DNA of 8,803 nucleotides from Spirochaetales bacterium (GCA_007126415.1 SLBH01000124.1:1-8803); one strand, 5' to 3'; counted from the first letter of the stretch, positions 1 to 6,010 are shown. Program-made: numbers and translations. The notes: a model not told the origin generated them from the letters alone.

Positions 1-172
1 TCTACGCCGTAGAATAGGCTGGCAAAGCGAAAAAATATCCCCCGTTGGGAATTATGAAAGAGCCTCGACAGTCAGAAATTATGTCCATGAAATCTATGCT
101 AAGATGGAGGTGCATGACCGACTCGGAGCCATGCGTGTTCTTCGTGAGTTAGATCCTCACGACCTATGGTAA
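1..172 (+). CDS. LuxR/GerE-type helix-turn-helix protein, C-terminal fragment
   Basis: An open frame enters from the left edge and ends at TAA 170-172, giving 56 residues. The segment STVRNYVHEIYAKMEVHDR fits the recognition helix and following helix of LuxR/NarL-type DNA-binding domains (family pattern: TVrnhvsnIlaKLgvhdR, then an alanine in the last helix, here GAM). It would be the DNA-binding end of a transcription factor, possibly a response regulator, but the sensory or receiver part lies outside the window. The match upstream of STV is loose: the turn between helices 2 and 3 seems one residue longer than usual, and the usual EIA motif reads EKIS. The gene ends 35 bases before the SDR on the same strand, so the two could be cotranscribed. 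The fragment is short, so the family call rests on one stretch of about 30 residues. Confidence 0.6.
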   Translation, partial: LRRRIGWQSEKISPVGNYERASTVRNYVHEIYAKMEVHDRLGAMRVLRELDPHDLW

Positions 173-179
173 AACACCA

Positions 180-193
180 CCGGAGTGCTCCGG
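180..193. promoter_or_regulatory. Inverted repeat CCGGAG-TG-CTCCGG before the SDR
   Basis: Six-base arms separated by TG lie between the LuxR-type stop codon and the SDR ribosome binding site. In RNA the 2-base centre is too tight for a full six-pair stem, so a DNA operator or a partly opened hairpin are both possible. The right arm runs into the AAGGAG (196-201) that serves the SDR start, so pairing here would affect access to that site. The right half is part of a 17-base motif found again at 5156-5172. Confidence 0.4.
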
Positions 194-207
194 CGAAGGA
201 GAGCATA

Positions 208-951
208 ATGAAAGACTTAAGCAGAAAAACGGCACTTATCACCGGTGGCGGTACCGGCATCGGCCGTGCCACCGCGTTCGCGCTTGCCGAGCGCGGCGTA
301 AATATTGCCGTGAACTACTCAAGCTCGGCGGACAGCGCTCGAGAAACCGCCGACGAGGTCCGCAATCTTGGCGTAAAGGCTATTACTGTCGCCGCCGATG
401 TCTCGGATGATGATGCAGTTCATGCTATGGTATCGCAAATTGTGCAAGAGTTCGGCGCCATAGACATACTGGTGAACAACGCAGGGAAGACGCACTTCGT
501 GGCCCTCGACGATCTCGAGGGAATGCGAGGAGAGTTGTGGGACGATATTTTCGCCGTCAACGTAAAAGGCGCGTTCTTTGTTACCCGGGCAGCCGCTCCC
601 CAGCTCAAACGCGCAAAGGGGTGTGTGGTCAATGTTGCCTCTATAGCCGGCATCACCGGGCGCGGAAGCTCTATGGCTTACGCAGCATCCAAAGCTGCGT
701 TGCTCAGTGTGACGAAGTCGTTCGCGTTGGCACTGGCGCCTGATGTCCGCGTAAACGCCGTGGCTCCCGGAATCGTACTAACCCGATGGGTGGCAGGTCG
801 CGAGAACTTCGTCGAACAACAGTCGGCGCGTGCTCCTCTGCAGAAGCCTGCTGAGCCCACCGACGTTGCTGAAGTGATATGTGCACTTATCGACAGCGCC
901 GGGCACGTGACCGGGCAAACCTGGGTGGTAGACGGTGGCCAAACGCTCTGA
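208..951 (+). CDS. Short-chain dehydrogenase/reductase (SDR), FabG-like
   Basis: NAD(P)-dependent cytoplasmic oxidoreductase of the classical SDR family, 247 residues, the usual length. It shows the TGGGTGIG nucleotide loop (12-19), D64 in the AADVSD region, NNAG at 90-93, and the catalytic tetrad N118, S145, Y158 and K162 (YAASK). The C-terminal VTGQTWVVDGG segment (234-244) is the normal family ending. The asparagine-tyrosine after beta strand 2 (NYSSS, 36-40) resembles FabG-type enzymes that often use NADP, but cofactor choice is not settled. The start at 208 is chosen because AAGGAG at 196-201 sits 6 bases upstream. An in-frame ATG at 166 would overlap the preceding gene and add 14 residues before the nucleotide fold. 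Its partner gene across a short convergent gap is the GntR regulator. Given the nearby TRAP transporter, oxidation of an imported hydroxy acid or sugar acid is plausible, but the substrate is unknown. Confidence 0.92.
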   Translation: MKDLSRKTALITGGGTGIGRATAFALAERGVNIAVNYSSSADSARETADEVRNLGVKAITVAADVSDDDAVHAMVSQIVQEFGAIDILVNNAGKTHFVALDDLEGMRGELWDDIFAVNVKGAFFVTRAAAPQLKRAKGCVVNVASIAGITGRGSSMAYAASKAALLSVTKSFALALAPDVRVNAVAPGIVLTRWVAGRENFVEQQSARAPLQKPAEPTDVAEVICALIDSAGHVTGQTWVVDGGQTL

Positions 952-997
952 ACCTGAATTACGCTTTCGTTCGAGCCACTACACTCAAGAGAGCTTG

Positions 998-1681
998 CTA
1001 ACGATAGATCCGCTCAACCCTTAGCGACGCATCCCACGAAGCTCGTATGTGAGCGAGGATTGCTGACGTAATGCGAGCATCGTCCTTCTCCAGCAGCGCA
1101 TCGATTATGGCGGCGTGCTCCCTGGCCGTCTCCTGCAGTCTTTGAGGCTGCTTAGCGGCCAGAATACTTACCCGCTGTTGATGATTCATAATATACTCGT
1201 AGAGCATCAACAACATGCCGTTCCCGGTGCATTCAACCAGGTACGTGTGAAACTCTCGATCGTATTGAAACCAGTCCTGAAGCAACTCCTGCTCAAACGG
1301 GATCCGCTCGAATAGGGTGCGAAACTCAGCAAGACGGTCCGGATCAACGTGATCTTTTACCTCGGTGCCGATCCCGGGTTCCAGTAGCCGCCGAAGTTGG
1401 TAGATTTCATATACACTCTGTACCGTTATCTGCGATATGAAGGTGCCCTTGCGCGGCAAAATCGAAACCAGCCCATCGTTCCGCAACTTAAGCAATGCCT
1501 CACGAACCGGAGTTCGACTGGTGCCGAACTCCTCAGCGAAATGATCCTCATACAGGGCTTGCCCCGGCGGGATCTCACAGTTCACGATGCGATGCTTAAT
1601 AATATCGTATATGCGACGCTGGCTTCGCCTCCCTTTGGTTGTTTCATTTTGACTTGGCAACGATGTACTCATCTCACGCAT
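998..1681 (-). CDS. GntR-family transcriptional regulator, FCD domain (FadR subfamily)
   Basis: DNA-binding regulator of 227 residues with an N-terminal winged helix (about 20-84; TSRTPVREALLKLRNDGLV is the classic recognition-helix region) and a C-terminal all-helical FCD effector domain (about 90-222). The FCD metal or ligand site appears complete: D141 and H145 in DREFH, H189 in REHAAII and H211 in LAHIRAS. Such proteins usually repress catabolic or transport genes until a small carboxylate is bound. It lies 125 bases after dctQ on the same strand, so it could be read from the TRAP operon as well as from its own promoter. A 27-bp imperfect palindrome just upstream (1699-1725) suggests autoregulation. 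The start is uncertain: ATG 1681 has no well-placed ribosome binding site, while ATG 1672 (three residues shorter) has a weak GATGGA about 9 bases upstream. Confidence 0.92.
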   Translation of the reverse strand: MREMSTSLPSQNETTKGRRSQRRIYDIIKHRIVNCEIPPGQALYEDHFAEEFGTSRTPVREALLKLRNDGLVSILPRKGTFISQITVQSVYEIYQLRRLLEPGIGTEVKDHVDPDRLAEFRTLFERIPFEQELLQDWFQYDREFHTYLVECTGNGMLLMLYEYIMNHQQRVSILAAKQPQRLQETAREHAAIIDALLEKDDARITSAILAHIRASWDASLRVERIYR

Positions 1682-1698
1682 TCCATCAAGCTTCTATT

Positions 1699-1725
1699 AG
1701 GTGATATACTCTGAATATATTACCT
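1699..1725. promoter_or_regulatory. 27-bp imperfect palindrome, candidate GntR operator
   Basis: Arms AGGTGATATA and TATATTACCT flank a short centre at 1712, and 11 of 13 base pairs are symmetric. It lies 18-44 bases upstream of the GntR start. On the minus strand it contains a -10-like TAATAT (1717-1722) with a weak TGTACC 17 bases further upstream, so a bound dimer would block this promoter. FadR-type GntR proteins commonly bind symmetric sites beginning GGT and ending ACC-like, which fits. Autoregulation is inferred. Confidence 0.55.
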
Positions 1726-1806
1726 TTTGCAGTGTGAGAGGTACAGCCCTTCCTGTCAAGCAAACTCTTCGCCAAAATGAAGCTTCTTAGCGATTGGTCG
1801 ACACCA

Positions 1807-2349
1807 TCATTCCTCGTCGTCGGCGGCGGTTTCATGGGCCGGAGTAATGTCTATTCCGACAAGCTGCCCTATCTCTTTCGCGATGTTCAACACGCCCTGT
1901 ACAAAAACCAAGACCCCACCAACCGGCAGAATTAGCCGCATATGGTAAAGCTCGAAGCGCCGCGAAGGAGTCAAACGATCTATCCCCCGCTCGGCAAAGA
2001 CCAGCCCCTCGGTAATCAGCACATACGCATACGCCAGCAAAACCAGCCAGGTAAAAATGCTGAAAAACGTTATTGCTCGGGGCGTGCGAAACAGCTTTTC
2101 ACGCACGAACTCAAGTGAAAGAAGCTTTCTCCGATATACGTGAACACTTATCCCAAGAAAAGTAATGAAGGCAAGCAAGAAGCCCACGGCCTCCATCATC
2201 CACGCGATGGTCACGCCCAGCAAGCTGCGTCCAACGATCTCGGAAAAGATTAACACAAATAGAAAAACTAGCGCAACTGCGACTAAGTACTCAACTATTT
2301 TTGCGAGGCCTGCTGATATTCGCTCGATCCATTCGAGTATCTTGTTCAT
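1807..2349 (-). CDS. dctQ: TRAP transporter small membrane subunit (DctQ)
   Basis: Inner-membrane small subunit of a tripartite ATP-independent periplasmic (TRAP) transporter, 180 residues. It has four hydrophobic segments at about 20-41, 48-70, 92-114 and 136-158, and ends in a charged tail (AADDEE). The TM2 region TIAWMMEAVGFLLAF followed by VHVYRRKLLSLE matches the family pattern of a tryptophan/glutamate-bearing helix followed by H-x-R. DctQ scaffolds the large permease and completes the H+ or Na+ coupled translocator. The start at 2349 is chosen because the longer frame from 2478 runs 97 bases into dctM and adds a non-membrane extension. GGGGAG lies 10 bases upstream of 2349. It follows dctM after 32 bases, the reverse of the usual Q-then-M order. 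Confidence 0.9.
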   Translation of the reverse strand: MNKILEWIERISAGLAKIVEYLVAVALVFLFVLIFSEIVGRSLLGVTIAWMMEAVGFLLAFITFLGISVHVYRRKLLSLEFVREKLFRTPRAITFFSIFTWLVLLAYAYVLITEGLVFAERGIDRLTPSRRFELYHMRLILPVGGVLVFVQGVLNIAKEIGQLVGIDITPAHETAADDEE

Positions 2350-2381
2350 TCTTCTGTAACTCCCCGTTAGGCCTGCGCTCT

Positions 2382-3668
2382 CTACAACAGTCCAAGCGCG
2401 TTCGGCAACCACAAGCTCAGCGGCTCTACGAAAGTGATTAGCAATCCTACTACTATCATTCCCACAATGTAGGGCCACATGAACCGAACGATCTCTTCGA
2501 CTTTAGTCTCACTTACCATTGCAATCGTGTACAACGCTGCGCCGAATGGCGGAGTAACGTGACCAATACCGAGAATAAAGATCATCATGAGACCCGCGTG
2601 AATCGGATGCATTTCCAGCTGCAGTGTAAGAATCGGCAGCAAGATCGGACCGAGCAGGAACAAATTCACAACTCGCTCGATGAACAAGCCGGCAACGAAC
2701 AGCAGCAAACCAATAAGCAGTAACAGCAGTACGCGGTGGTCGGTAATCCCCAGCAGCCACTGTGCCACTATCGTTGGAATCCGTTCACGCGAGATGATCC
2801 AAGCGAAGTTCTGCGCGACCGCCAGGATCATCAGAATCGAGGCCGTTCGCAGTGCGGTCTGGCGAAATAACGCAGCGATCTGCTTCAGCGACGTGTTTCG
2901 ATACACGCCGAGTGCCAAGACCAAAGCGTAGACCACCGCTACACTGGCAGCCTCGTTCGCTGTGAAAACGCCGCTGAACATCCCGCCGAGGATTATCAAC
3001 GGCATAACGAGTGCAGACCACGCAGCGAGTGTAGCCTCTCCGATCTCACGCAGGGTTGCCTTCGGGTAAGACGGATACTTGCGAATTCGCGCCAGCACGT
3101 AAGTGACCACCATCATCGAGAAAGCTAACACAAACCCCGGCACTACTCCCGCCGCGAACAGGCTACCGACGCGTACTCGAAACGCAGCCGCATATATGAC
3201 CATTACAATACTCGGCGGGATGATCGGACTCAGCGTGGCTGAAGCCGCCGTAACAGCGGCGCTATACGCCCGCTCGTACCCCTGCTTCTCCATCACAGGA
3301 ACCATAATCGAGCCCACGATCGCCGTATCCGCCAACGCCGAACCCGACTTTCCGGCGAATACTATACTTGTTGCGATATTGACTTGAGCCAGTCCCCCAC
3401 GCCAGTGTCCAACAAGTGTTCGAGTGAACTGGATGATTCGGTCGGTAATACCGCATTCGCCCATGATCGCGCCGGCCAGCATGAACAACGGTACCGCCGC
3501 AAAGGAATAGCTCAGCGTTCCGGCGAACAAACGCTGCATAAAGATCGGCAAGATCATTGGACCGACGTCGATTACATAAGCTAATGTCGCGAAGCCAATC
3601 GCGAGAAAAATAGGAACGCCGATAAGCATTCCGCCGGCTAAAAGGATAACAAGTAAGTAGAGTCCCAC
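2382..3668 (-). CDS. dctM: TRAP transporter large permease subunit (DctM)
   Basis: Large inner-membrane subunit of the TRAP transporter, 428 residues, the normal family length, with hydrophobic helices throughout. Signature stretches are FAGKSGSALADTAIVGS (104-120), the region ending SPIIPPSI (147-154), and GHVTPPFGAALY near the C-terminus. These are the two pseudo-symmetric hairpin regions that form the elevator-type substrate and ion site. The usual glycine-isoleucine before SGS reads GK. The start is GTG at 3666-3668, with TGAGG about 7 bases upstream; the next in-frame ATG lies inside the first membrane helix. It is transcribed with dctP (222-base gap) and dctQ. The substrate cannot be read from this subunit. 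Confidence 0.95.
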   Translation of the reverse strand: MGLYLLVILLAGGMLIGVPIFLAIGFATLAYVIDVGPMILPIFMQRLFAGTLSYSFAAVPLFMLAGAIMGECGITDRIIQFTRTLVGHWRGGLAQVNIATSIVFAGKSGSALADTAIVGSIMVPVMEKQGYERAYSAAVTAASATLSPIIPPSIVMVIYAAAFRVRVGSLFAAGVVPGFVLAFSMMVVTYVLARIRKYPSYPKATLREIGEATLAAWSALVMPLIILGGMFSGVFTANEAASVAVVYALVLALGVYRNTSLKQIAALFRQTALRTASILMILAVAQNFAWIISRERIPTIVAQWLLGITDHRVLLLLLIGLLLFVAGLFIERVVNLFLLGPILLPILTLQLEMHPIHAGLMMIFILGIGHVTPPFGAALYTIAMVSETKVEEIVRFMWPYIVGMIVVGLLITFVEPLSLWLPNALGLL

Positions 3669-3728
3669 GTCAGCGCCTCACTCTGTGGCTTGTTTCGGTC
3701 GGTAGTGAATACAGGTGCCCCGAATTGC

Positions 3729-3760
3729 GGCTAATCGGCTAACCGGCTAATCGATTAATG
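3729..3760. repeat. Four tandem 8-bp units, (GGCTAAYC)3 plus a degenerate fourth
   Basis: GGCTAATC, GGCTAACC and GGCTAATC run head to tail at 3729-3752, followed by GATTAATG. The junction of units 3 and 4 makes a perfect 10-bp palindrome TAATCGATTA (3748-3757). Next to it, GGCGC (3761-3765) and GCGCC (3774-3778) can pair as a five-base hairpin. The array lies between dctP and dctM on the transcribed strand, where mRNA processing or an internal control site would adjust P to M ratios. Confidence 0.6.
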
Positions 3761-3894
3761 GGCGCGATACCTAGCGCCTCAAGCTCCTCCGGTATCCGTC
3801 GCGGAGCGGTGCCGGCCGAGCGCAACAGCAACTCATCTCCGACACCGCCGCACGCAACTCCTATCAAGTAAGCGGCTTCAAGCCTGAATACTAG
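3739..3894 (-). other. Orphan 51-codon open frame between dctP and dctM
   Basis: After the dctP stop, in a different reading frame, an open stretch of 51 codons runs to TAG at 3739-3741. The product has protein-like composition: ACGGVGDELLLRSAG, then RRIPEELEALGIAPINRLAG at the end. No ATG start with a ribosome binding site is visible in this frame; the in-frame TTG near its beginning lacks a Shine-Dalgarno. I do not recognise a family, and the sequence is not membrane-like, so it is not an obvious dctQ remnant. It may be a decayed gene end or chance. The stop lies inside the 8-bp repeat array. Confidence 0.25.
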
Positions 3895-4934
3895 TTACCG
3901 AAATCCAGTACCATTTCAAGAAATGCCGGATTTACATTCTCCGCTTCCATGATCTCTTCGGCAAAATCGAACGCAATATCAACCCACTGTTGTCGTTCCT
4001 CTTCAGTCAACTCAATCACATCAATCCCCATATCGCGCATGGCATCGATGGCCTCCGCATCCGCCTGCGGCAGGTCACGATTCTGCACATCGGCGGCGCG
4101 CTTAGCGCCTTCGTCGACCACTGCCTGCAAATCCTCGGGAAGAGAATCGTACCAATCAGCGTTTGCAATGAAAAAATGGCCGGTCATCACATGTCCGGTC
4201 AGAATCGTGTACTGCGTGTAATCCGTAAGCCCCAGGTCAATAGCGCTGCCGAGGCCACCTTCAAGCGCATTTACAATACCGGTCTGAAGTGCGCCGTACC
4301 GCTCCTCCCCAGGGACGCCGACGGGCGTGGCTCCGAGTGCTTCCCAGAGGCCTAGATGAAGGGGAGACTCGGGGACGCGGATACGAATGCTGTGTTGCAC
4401 GAGGTCATCCGGGGTCCTGATCGGACCGGGAACCGAGTACGTGTTCCGAGAAGACGCGTACTTTCCGTTCAACGCGTGAAGGTTGCCGCCGGATTCCTCA
4501 CGAACGATCCTCTGAAACTCCTGGAAGATCGGGCTTTCGGGATGCACCGCCTCGATGAACTCATCGGGATCGGAAAAGGCAAACGGATGTGAGAGCGCAA
4601 CAACCGACGAGACATATGTTGAAACTCCGGCGTCCATTTGACCGGTAGTGATATCGATTTCACCGTGATACACCATTTCCATTACGTCGGTGTCCGAACC
4701 CAGTGTTTCCATGATGAAGTCTTCAAAAACGATTCGCCCATCCGAGTTCTCTTCAACGTATTCGATAAACGCCCTTGGCGCAGGCTGATAGATCGCCGTT
4801 GAAAGCATTGTGATTGTCGTCTCATAAACCTCTTCATCGGCGTCTTCAGCCGCCCCAGCCCCCAACAGAAGCCCTCCAGCCAACACGACAAATCCCACCA
4901 AAACCAATTTGTGCTTCAAACTGATATCTGACAT
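3891..4934 (-). CDS. dctP: TRAP transporter substrate-binding protein (DctP)
   Basis: Periplasmic solute receptor of the TRAP system, 347 residues, the usual length. It starts with a short charged stretch, a hydrophobic core (10-27) and an AGAA-type signal peptidase I site near 28-29; there is no lipobox cysteine. Family landmarks are SIRIRVPES, in which R186 is the conserved arginine that salt-bridges a substrate carboxylate, then YGALQTGIVNALEGG (213-227), and FFIANADWYDSLPEDLQ (254-270). This points to an organic acid or sugar acid ligand, but does not identify it. The start is at 4934 because AGGAGT lies 6 bases upstream and the signal peptide begins there. The open frame extends to 5219, but that extension is cysteine- and arginine-rich leader sequence and crosses the promoter. 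First gene of the dctP-dctM-dctQ operon. Confidence 0.95.
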   Translation of the reverse strand: MSDISLKHKLVLVGFVVLAGGLLLGAGAAEDADEEVYETTITMLSTAIYQPAPRAFIEYVEENSDGRIVFEDFIMETLGSDTDVMEMVYHGEIDITTGQMDAGVSTYVSSVVALSHPFAFSDPDEFIEAVHPESPIFQEFQRIVREESGGNLHALNGKYASSRNTYSVPGPIRTPDDLVQHSIRIRVPESPLHLGLWEALGATPVGVPGEERYGALQTGIVNALEGGLGSAIDLGLTDYTQYTILTGHVMTGHFFIANADWYDSLPEDLQAVVDEGAKRAADVQNRDLPQADAEAIDAMRDMGIDVIELTEEERQQWVDIAFDFAEEIMEAENVNPAFLEMVLDFGN

Positions 4935-5054
4935 ACGATAACTCCTTTTGTATGACGAGCCAAACGGGCACGTCACCGATCCGGATGGAACTTTGTAGAC
5001 GCGACCGCAACACTCGCGCCCAGTGCACCCTACCAACTCTCTTTCCGTGTTTTT

Positions 5055-5062
5055 CCTCCTTA
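5055..5062 (-). promoter_or_regulatory. Isolated TAAGGAGG in the dctP leader
   Basis: The minus strand carries TAAGGAGG, a perfect complement to the 16S rRNA anti-Shine-Dalgarno, about 120 bases upstream of the dctP start and within the predicted leader. No ATG, GTG or TTG follows at normal spacing; the first candidate is a TTG 18 bases on, in frame with dctP. It may be a ribosome standby site or a control element, or have no role. dctP itself has its own ribosome binding site (AAGGAGT at 4941-4947). Confidence 0.45.
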
Positions 5063-5099
5063 TGCTGCGGTGTATCTTTTTTGGGGTGTTCCCTGGTTC

Positions 5100-5128
5100 A
5101 TCATAGTTCAACTTTGTTGAACGGTCAA
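5100..5128 (-). promoter_or_regulatory. dctP promoter, TTGACC-N17-TATGAT
   Basis: On the minus strand the -35 TTGACC (5123-5128) and the -10 TATGAT (5100-5105) are separated by exactly 17 bases. Each differs from the sigma70 consensus at only one position, or for the -35 at the last base. Transcription would start near 5093, giving a leader of about 158 bases before dctP. The whole spacer is the palindrome described separately, so binding there should compete directly with RNA polymerase. Confidence 0.75.
5106..5122. promoter_or_regulatory. Perfect palindrome GTTCAAC-TTT-GTTGAAC, candidate operator
   Basis: Two 7-base arms flank TTT with perfect symmetry and fill the spacer of the dctP promoter. 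The position is that of a repressor site. The XRE-cupin regulator encoded next door and the GntR regulator downstream of the operon are the local candidates. The site does not resemble the palindrome in front of the GntR gene, so the XRE-cupin protein is the more likely binder (inference). Confidence 0.65.
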
Positions 5129-5155
5129 TGAAAAACTGTGCGAAACGCCGGACAG

Positions 5156-5172
5156 GTGCTCCGGTGAAGGAG
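5156..5172 (+). repeat. Second copy of the motif GTGCTCCGGYGAAGGAG
   Basis: This segment matches 185-201, the leader and ribosome binding site of the SDR gene, at 16 of 17 bases. Here it lies about 28 bases upstream of the dctP -35, with no start codon at useful spacing on the plus strand. Both copies are preceded by CCGGA, so both form an inverted repeat with TCCGG. A shorter partial copy is at 5269-5278. Confidence 0.5.
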
Positions 5173-5300
5173 TACGCGGCCGGCTCATGCAGCCGTACAA
5201 TAGAGCACTTCAGCTGCAATTAGTTGCGCAATAGGGCCGGTATTCGATGTTATAGACGGGAATTCGGCGCTCCGGTGAGCTTGCGCTTCGGCCCAGCCTA

Positions 5301-5329
5301 TGGATTAATGCAACAGGGTTTATTATAAT
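5301..5329 (+). promoter_or_regulatory. Promoter of the XRE-cupin gene
   Basis: A consensus -10 TATAAT lies at 5324-5329 with a weak -35 (TGGATT, 5301-5306) at 17-base spacing. The start of transcription would fall near 5336, giving a leader of about 44 bases. The weak -35 suggests modest expression or the need for an activator. Confidence 0.5.
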
Positions 5330-5379
5330 TCACATCGAATTCGCGAGAACACGCAGTCGGCCTCATGAGGAGTTGAGAA

Positions 5380-5940
5380 GTGAACATGCCCAATGGAGAA
5401 GGAACCCCGGCGATCGGGGAAGGGATCCGGAGATTTCGGCAACTTCAAGGTCGAACGCTTCAGGATGTGGCGGAGCAAAGCGGGTTCTCACGCAGTCTTC
5501 TCTCCAAGATCGAGAATGGAAGGGTAGTGCCACCGGTTGCGACGATCGTGAGGATCGCGGCGGCCTTGGGCACACACATCTCACAGCTGTTGGAGAGCAA
5601 CGACGGAAGCGGTGTAGGTCATACCATATGGTCTGAAACCACGAACGGTTTCGTGGAGACCGATCGTGGTTACGCTATCTGTCCCCTAGTTACTGATTTC
5701 AAGAACAAGCGAATGCAGCCGTTTTTTTTTAGAGTTCGTGAAGGCGAAGTGCGGGAACATTCGGTGACGCATCAAGGCGAGGAGTTTGTTTTCGTGGTCT
5801 CAGGCAGTATCCGCTTTCGTGTGGGGTCGGTTGAGTATACCCTCAACGCCGGTGACTCTCTATACTTTGACGCCCGGTTGTCGCACAACGTAATTGCGAA
5901 CTCCAACGAAGCTGTATACCTGGACATTTTCGCGGATTGA
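5380..5940 (+). CDS. XRE-family regulator with C-terminal cupin domain
   Basis: A two-domain transcription factor of 186 residues, the standard length for the XRE-cupin group. The helix-turn-helix covers about 15-70 (TLQDVAEQSGFSRSLLSKIENG is the core). The cupin barrel covers about 113-182, with HQGEEFVFVVSG (131-142) and AGDSLYFDARLSHNV (157-171). Of the usual cupin metal residues, H131, E135 and H169 are present, while the first histidine of the HxH pair appears to be V129, so metal binding is uncertain. Such proteins sense small metabolites and control nearby catabolic or transport genes. The start is GTG 5380 because TGAGGAG ends 7 bases upstream; ATG 5386 would be 13 bases away. It is divergent from dctP and convergent with the aldo/keto reductase. 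A run of nine T at 5722-5730 encodes Phe115-117, between the two domains. Confidence 0.93.
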   Translation: MNMPNGEGTPAIGEGIRRFRQLQGRTLQDVAEQSGFSRSLLSKIENGRVVPPVATIVRIAAALGTHISQLLESNDGSGVGHTIWSETTNGFVETDRGYAICPLVTDFKNKRMQPFFFRVREGEVREHSVTHQGEEFVFVVSGSIRFRVGSVEYTLNAGDSLYFDARLSHNVIANSNEAVYLDIFAD

Positions 5941-5976
5941 ACCTATCAGCTCCGCAGCGCCAACGGCAGTAACTGA

Positions 5977-6010
5977 ATTGTCTTCCCTGAGGTATTGTCT
6001 TCCCCGAGGC
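5977..6010 (+). repeat. Tandem 17-base duplication
   Basis: ATTGTCTTCCCTGAGGT is followed directly by ATTGTCTTCCCCGAGGC, with 15 of 17 bases the same. It lies in the 130-base gap between the convergent XRE-cupin and aldo/keto reductase genes. No clear terminator with a T tract is visible here; the second unit plus the following bases can form only a weak, interrupted hairpin (GAGG with CCTC). Confidence 0.6.

Larger units (their letters stand above)
4935..5379. other. 445-base control region between dctP and the XRE-cupin gene
   Basis: This divergent intergenic region has no convincing gene. From left to right it holds the long dctP leader (about 4935-5093) with an isolated perfect Shine-Dalgarno at 5055-5062, the dctP promoter and its palindrome at 5100-5128, a copy of the GTGCTCCGGYGAAGGAG motif at 5156-5172, a partial copy (GCTCCGGTGA) at 5269-5278, and the promoter of the regulator at about 5301-5329. 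A 15-codon ATG frame at 5187-5234 is too poorly supported to call. Confidence 0.6.

Noticed and set aside
166..207. Earlier SDR start at ATG 166
   Set aside because: It overlaps the stop of the upstream gene and adds residues before the nucleotide fold. ATG 208 has AAGGAG at correct spacing.
1754..1759. Consensus TTGACA on the minus strand upstream of the GntR gene
   Set aside because: There is no -10 at 16-18 bases; the nearest good -10 is 31 bases away.
2350..2478. Longer dctQ start at 2478, overlapping dctM
   Set aside because: The extra residues do not resemble DctQ and run deep into dctM. MNKILEW at 2349 begins a normal family N-terminus.
3990..4592. Two open frames on the plus strand, opposite dctP
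   Set aside because: They are antisense to a well-supported gene, show no family-like sequence, and lack ribosome binding sites.
4935..5219. N-terminal extension of dctP to 5219
   Set aside because: It would cross the dctP promoter, and it is cysteine- and arginine-rich. The internal start at 4934 has a good ribosome binding site followed directly by a signal peptide.
5187..5234. 15-codon ATG frame after the second 17-base motif
   Set aside because: The GGAG is 14 bases from the ATG, and the peptide is too short to judge.
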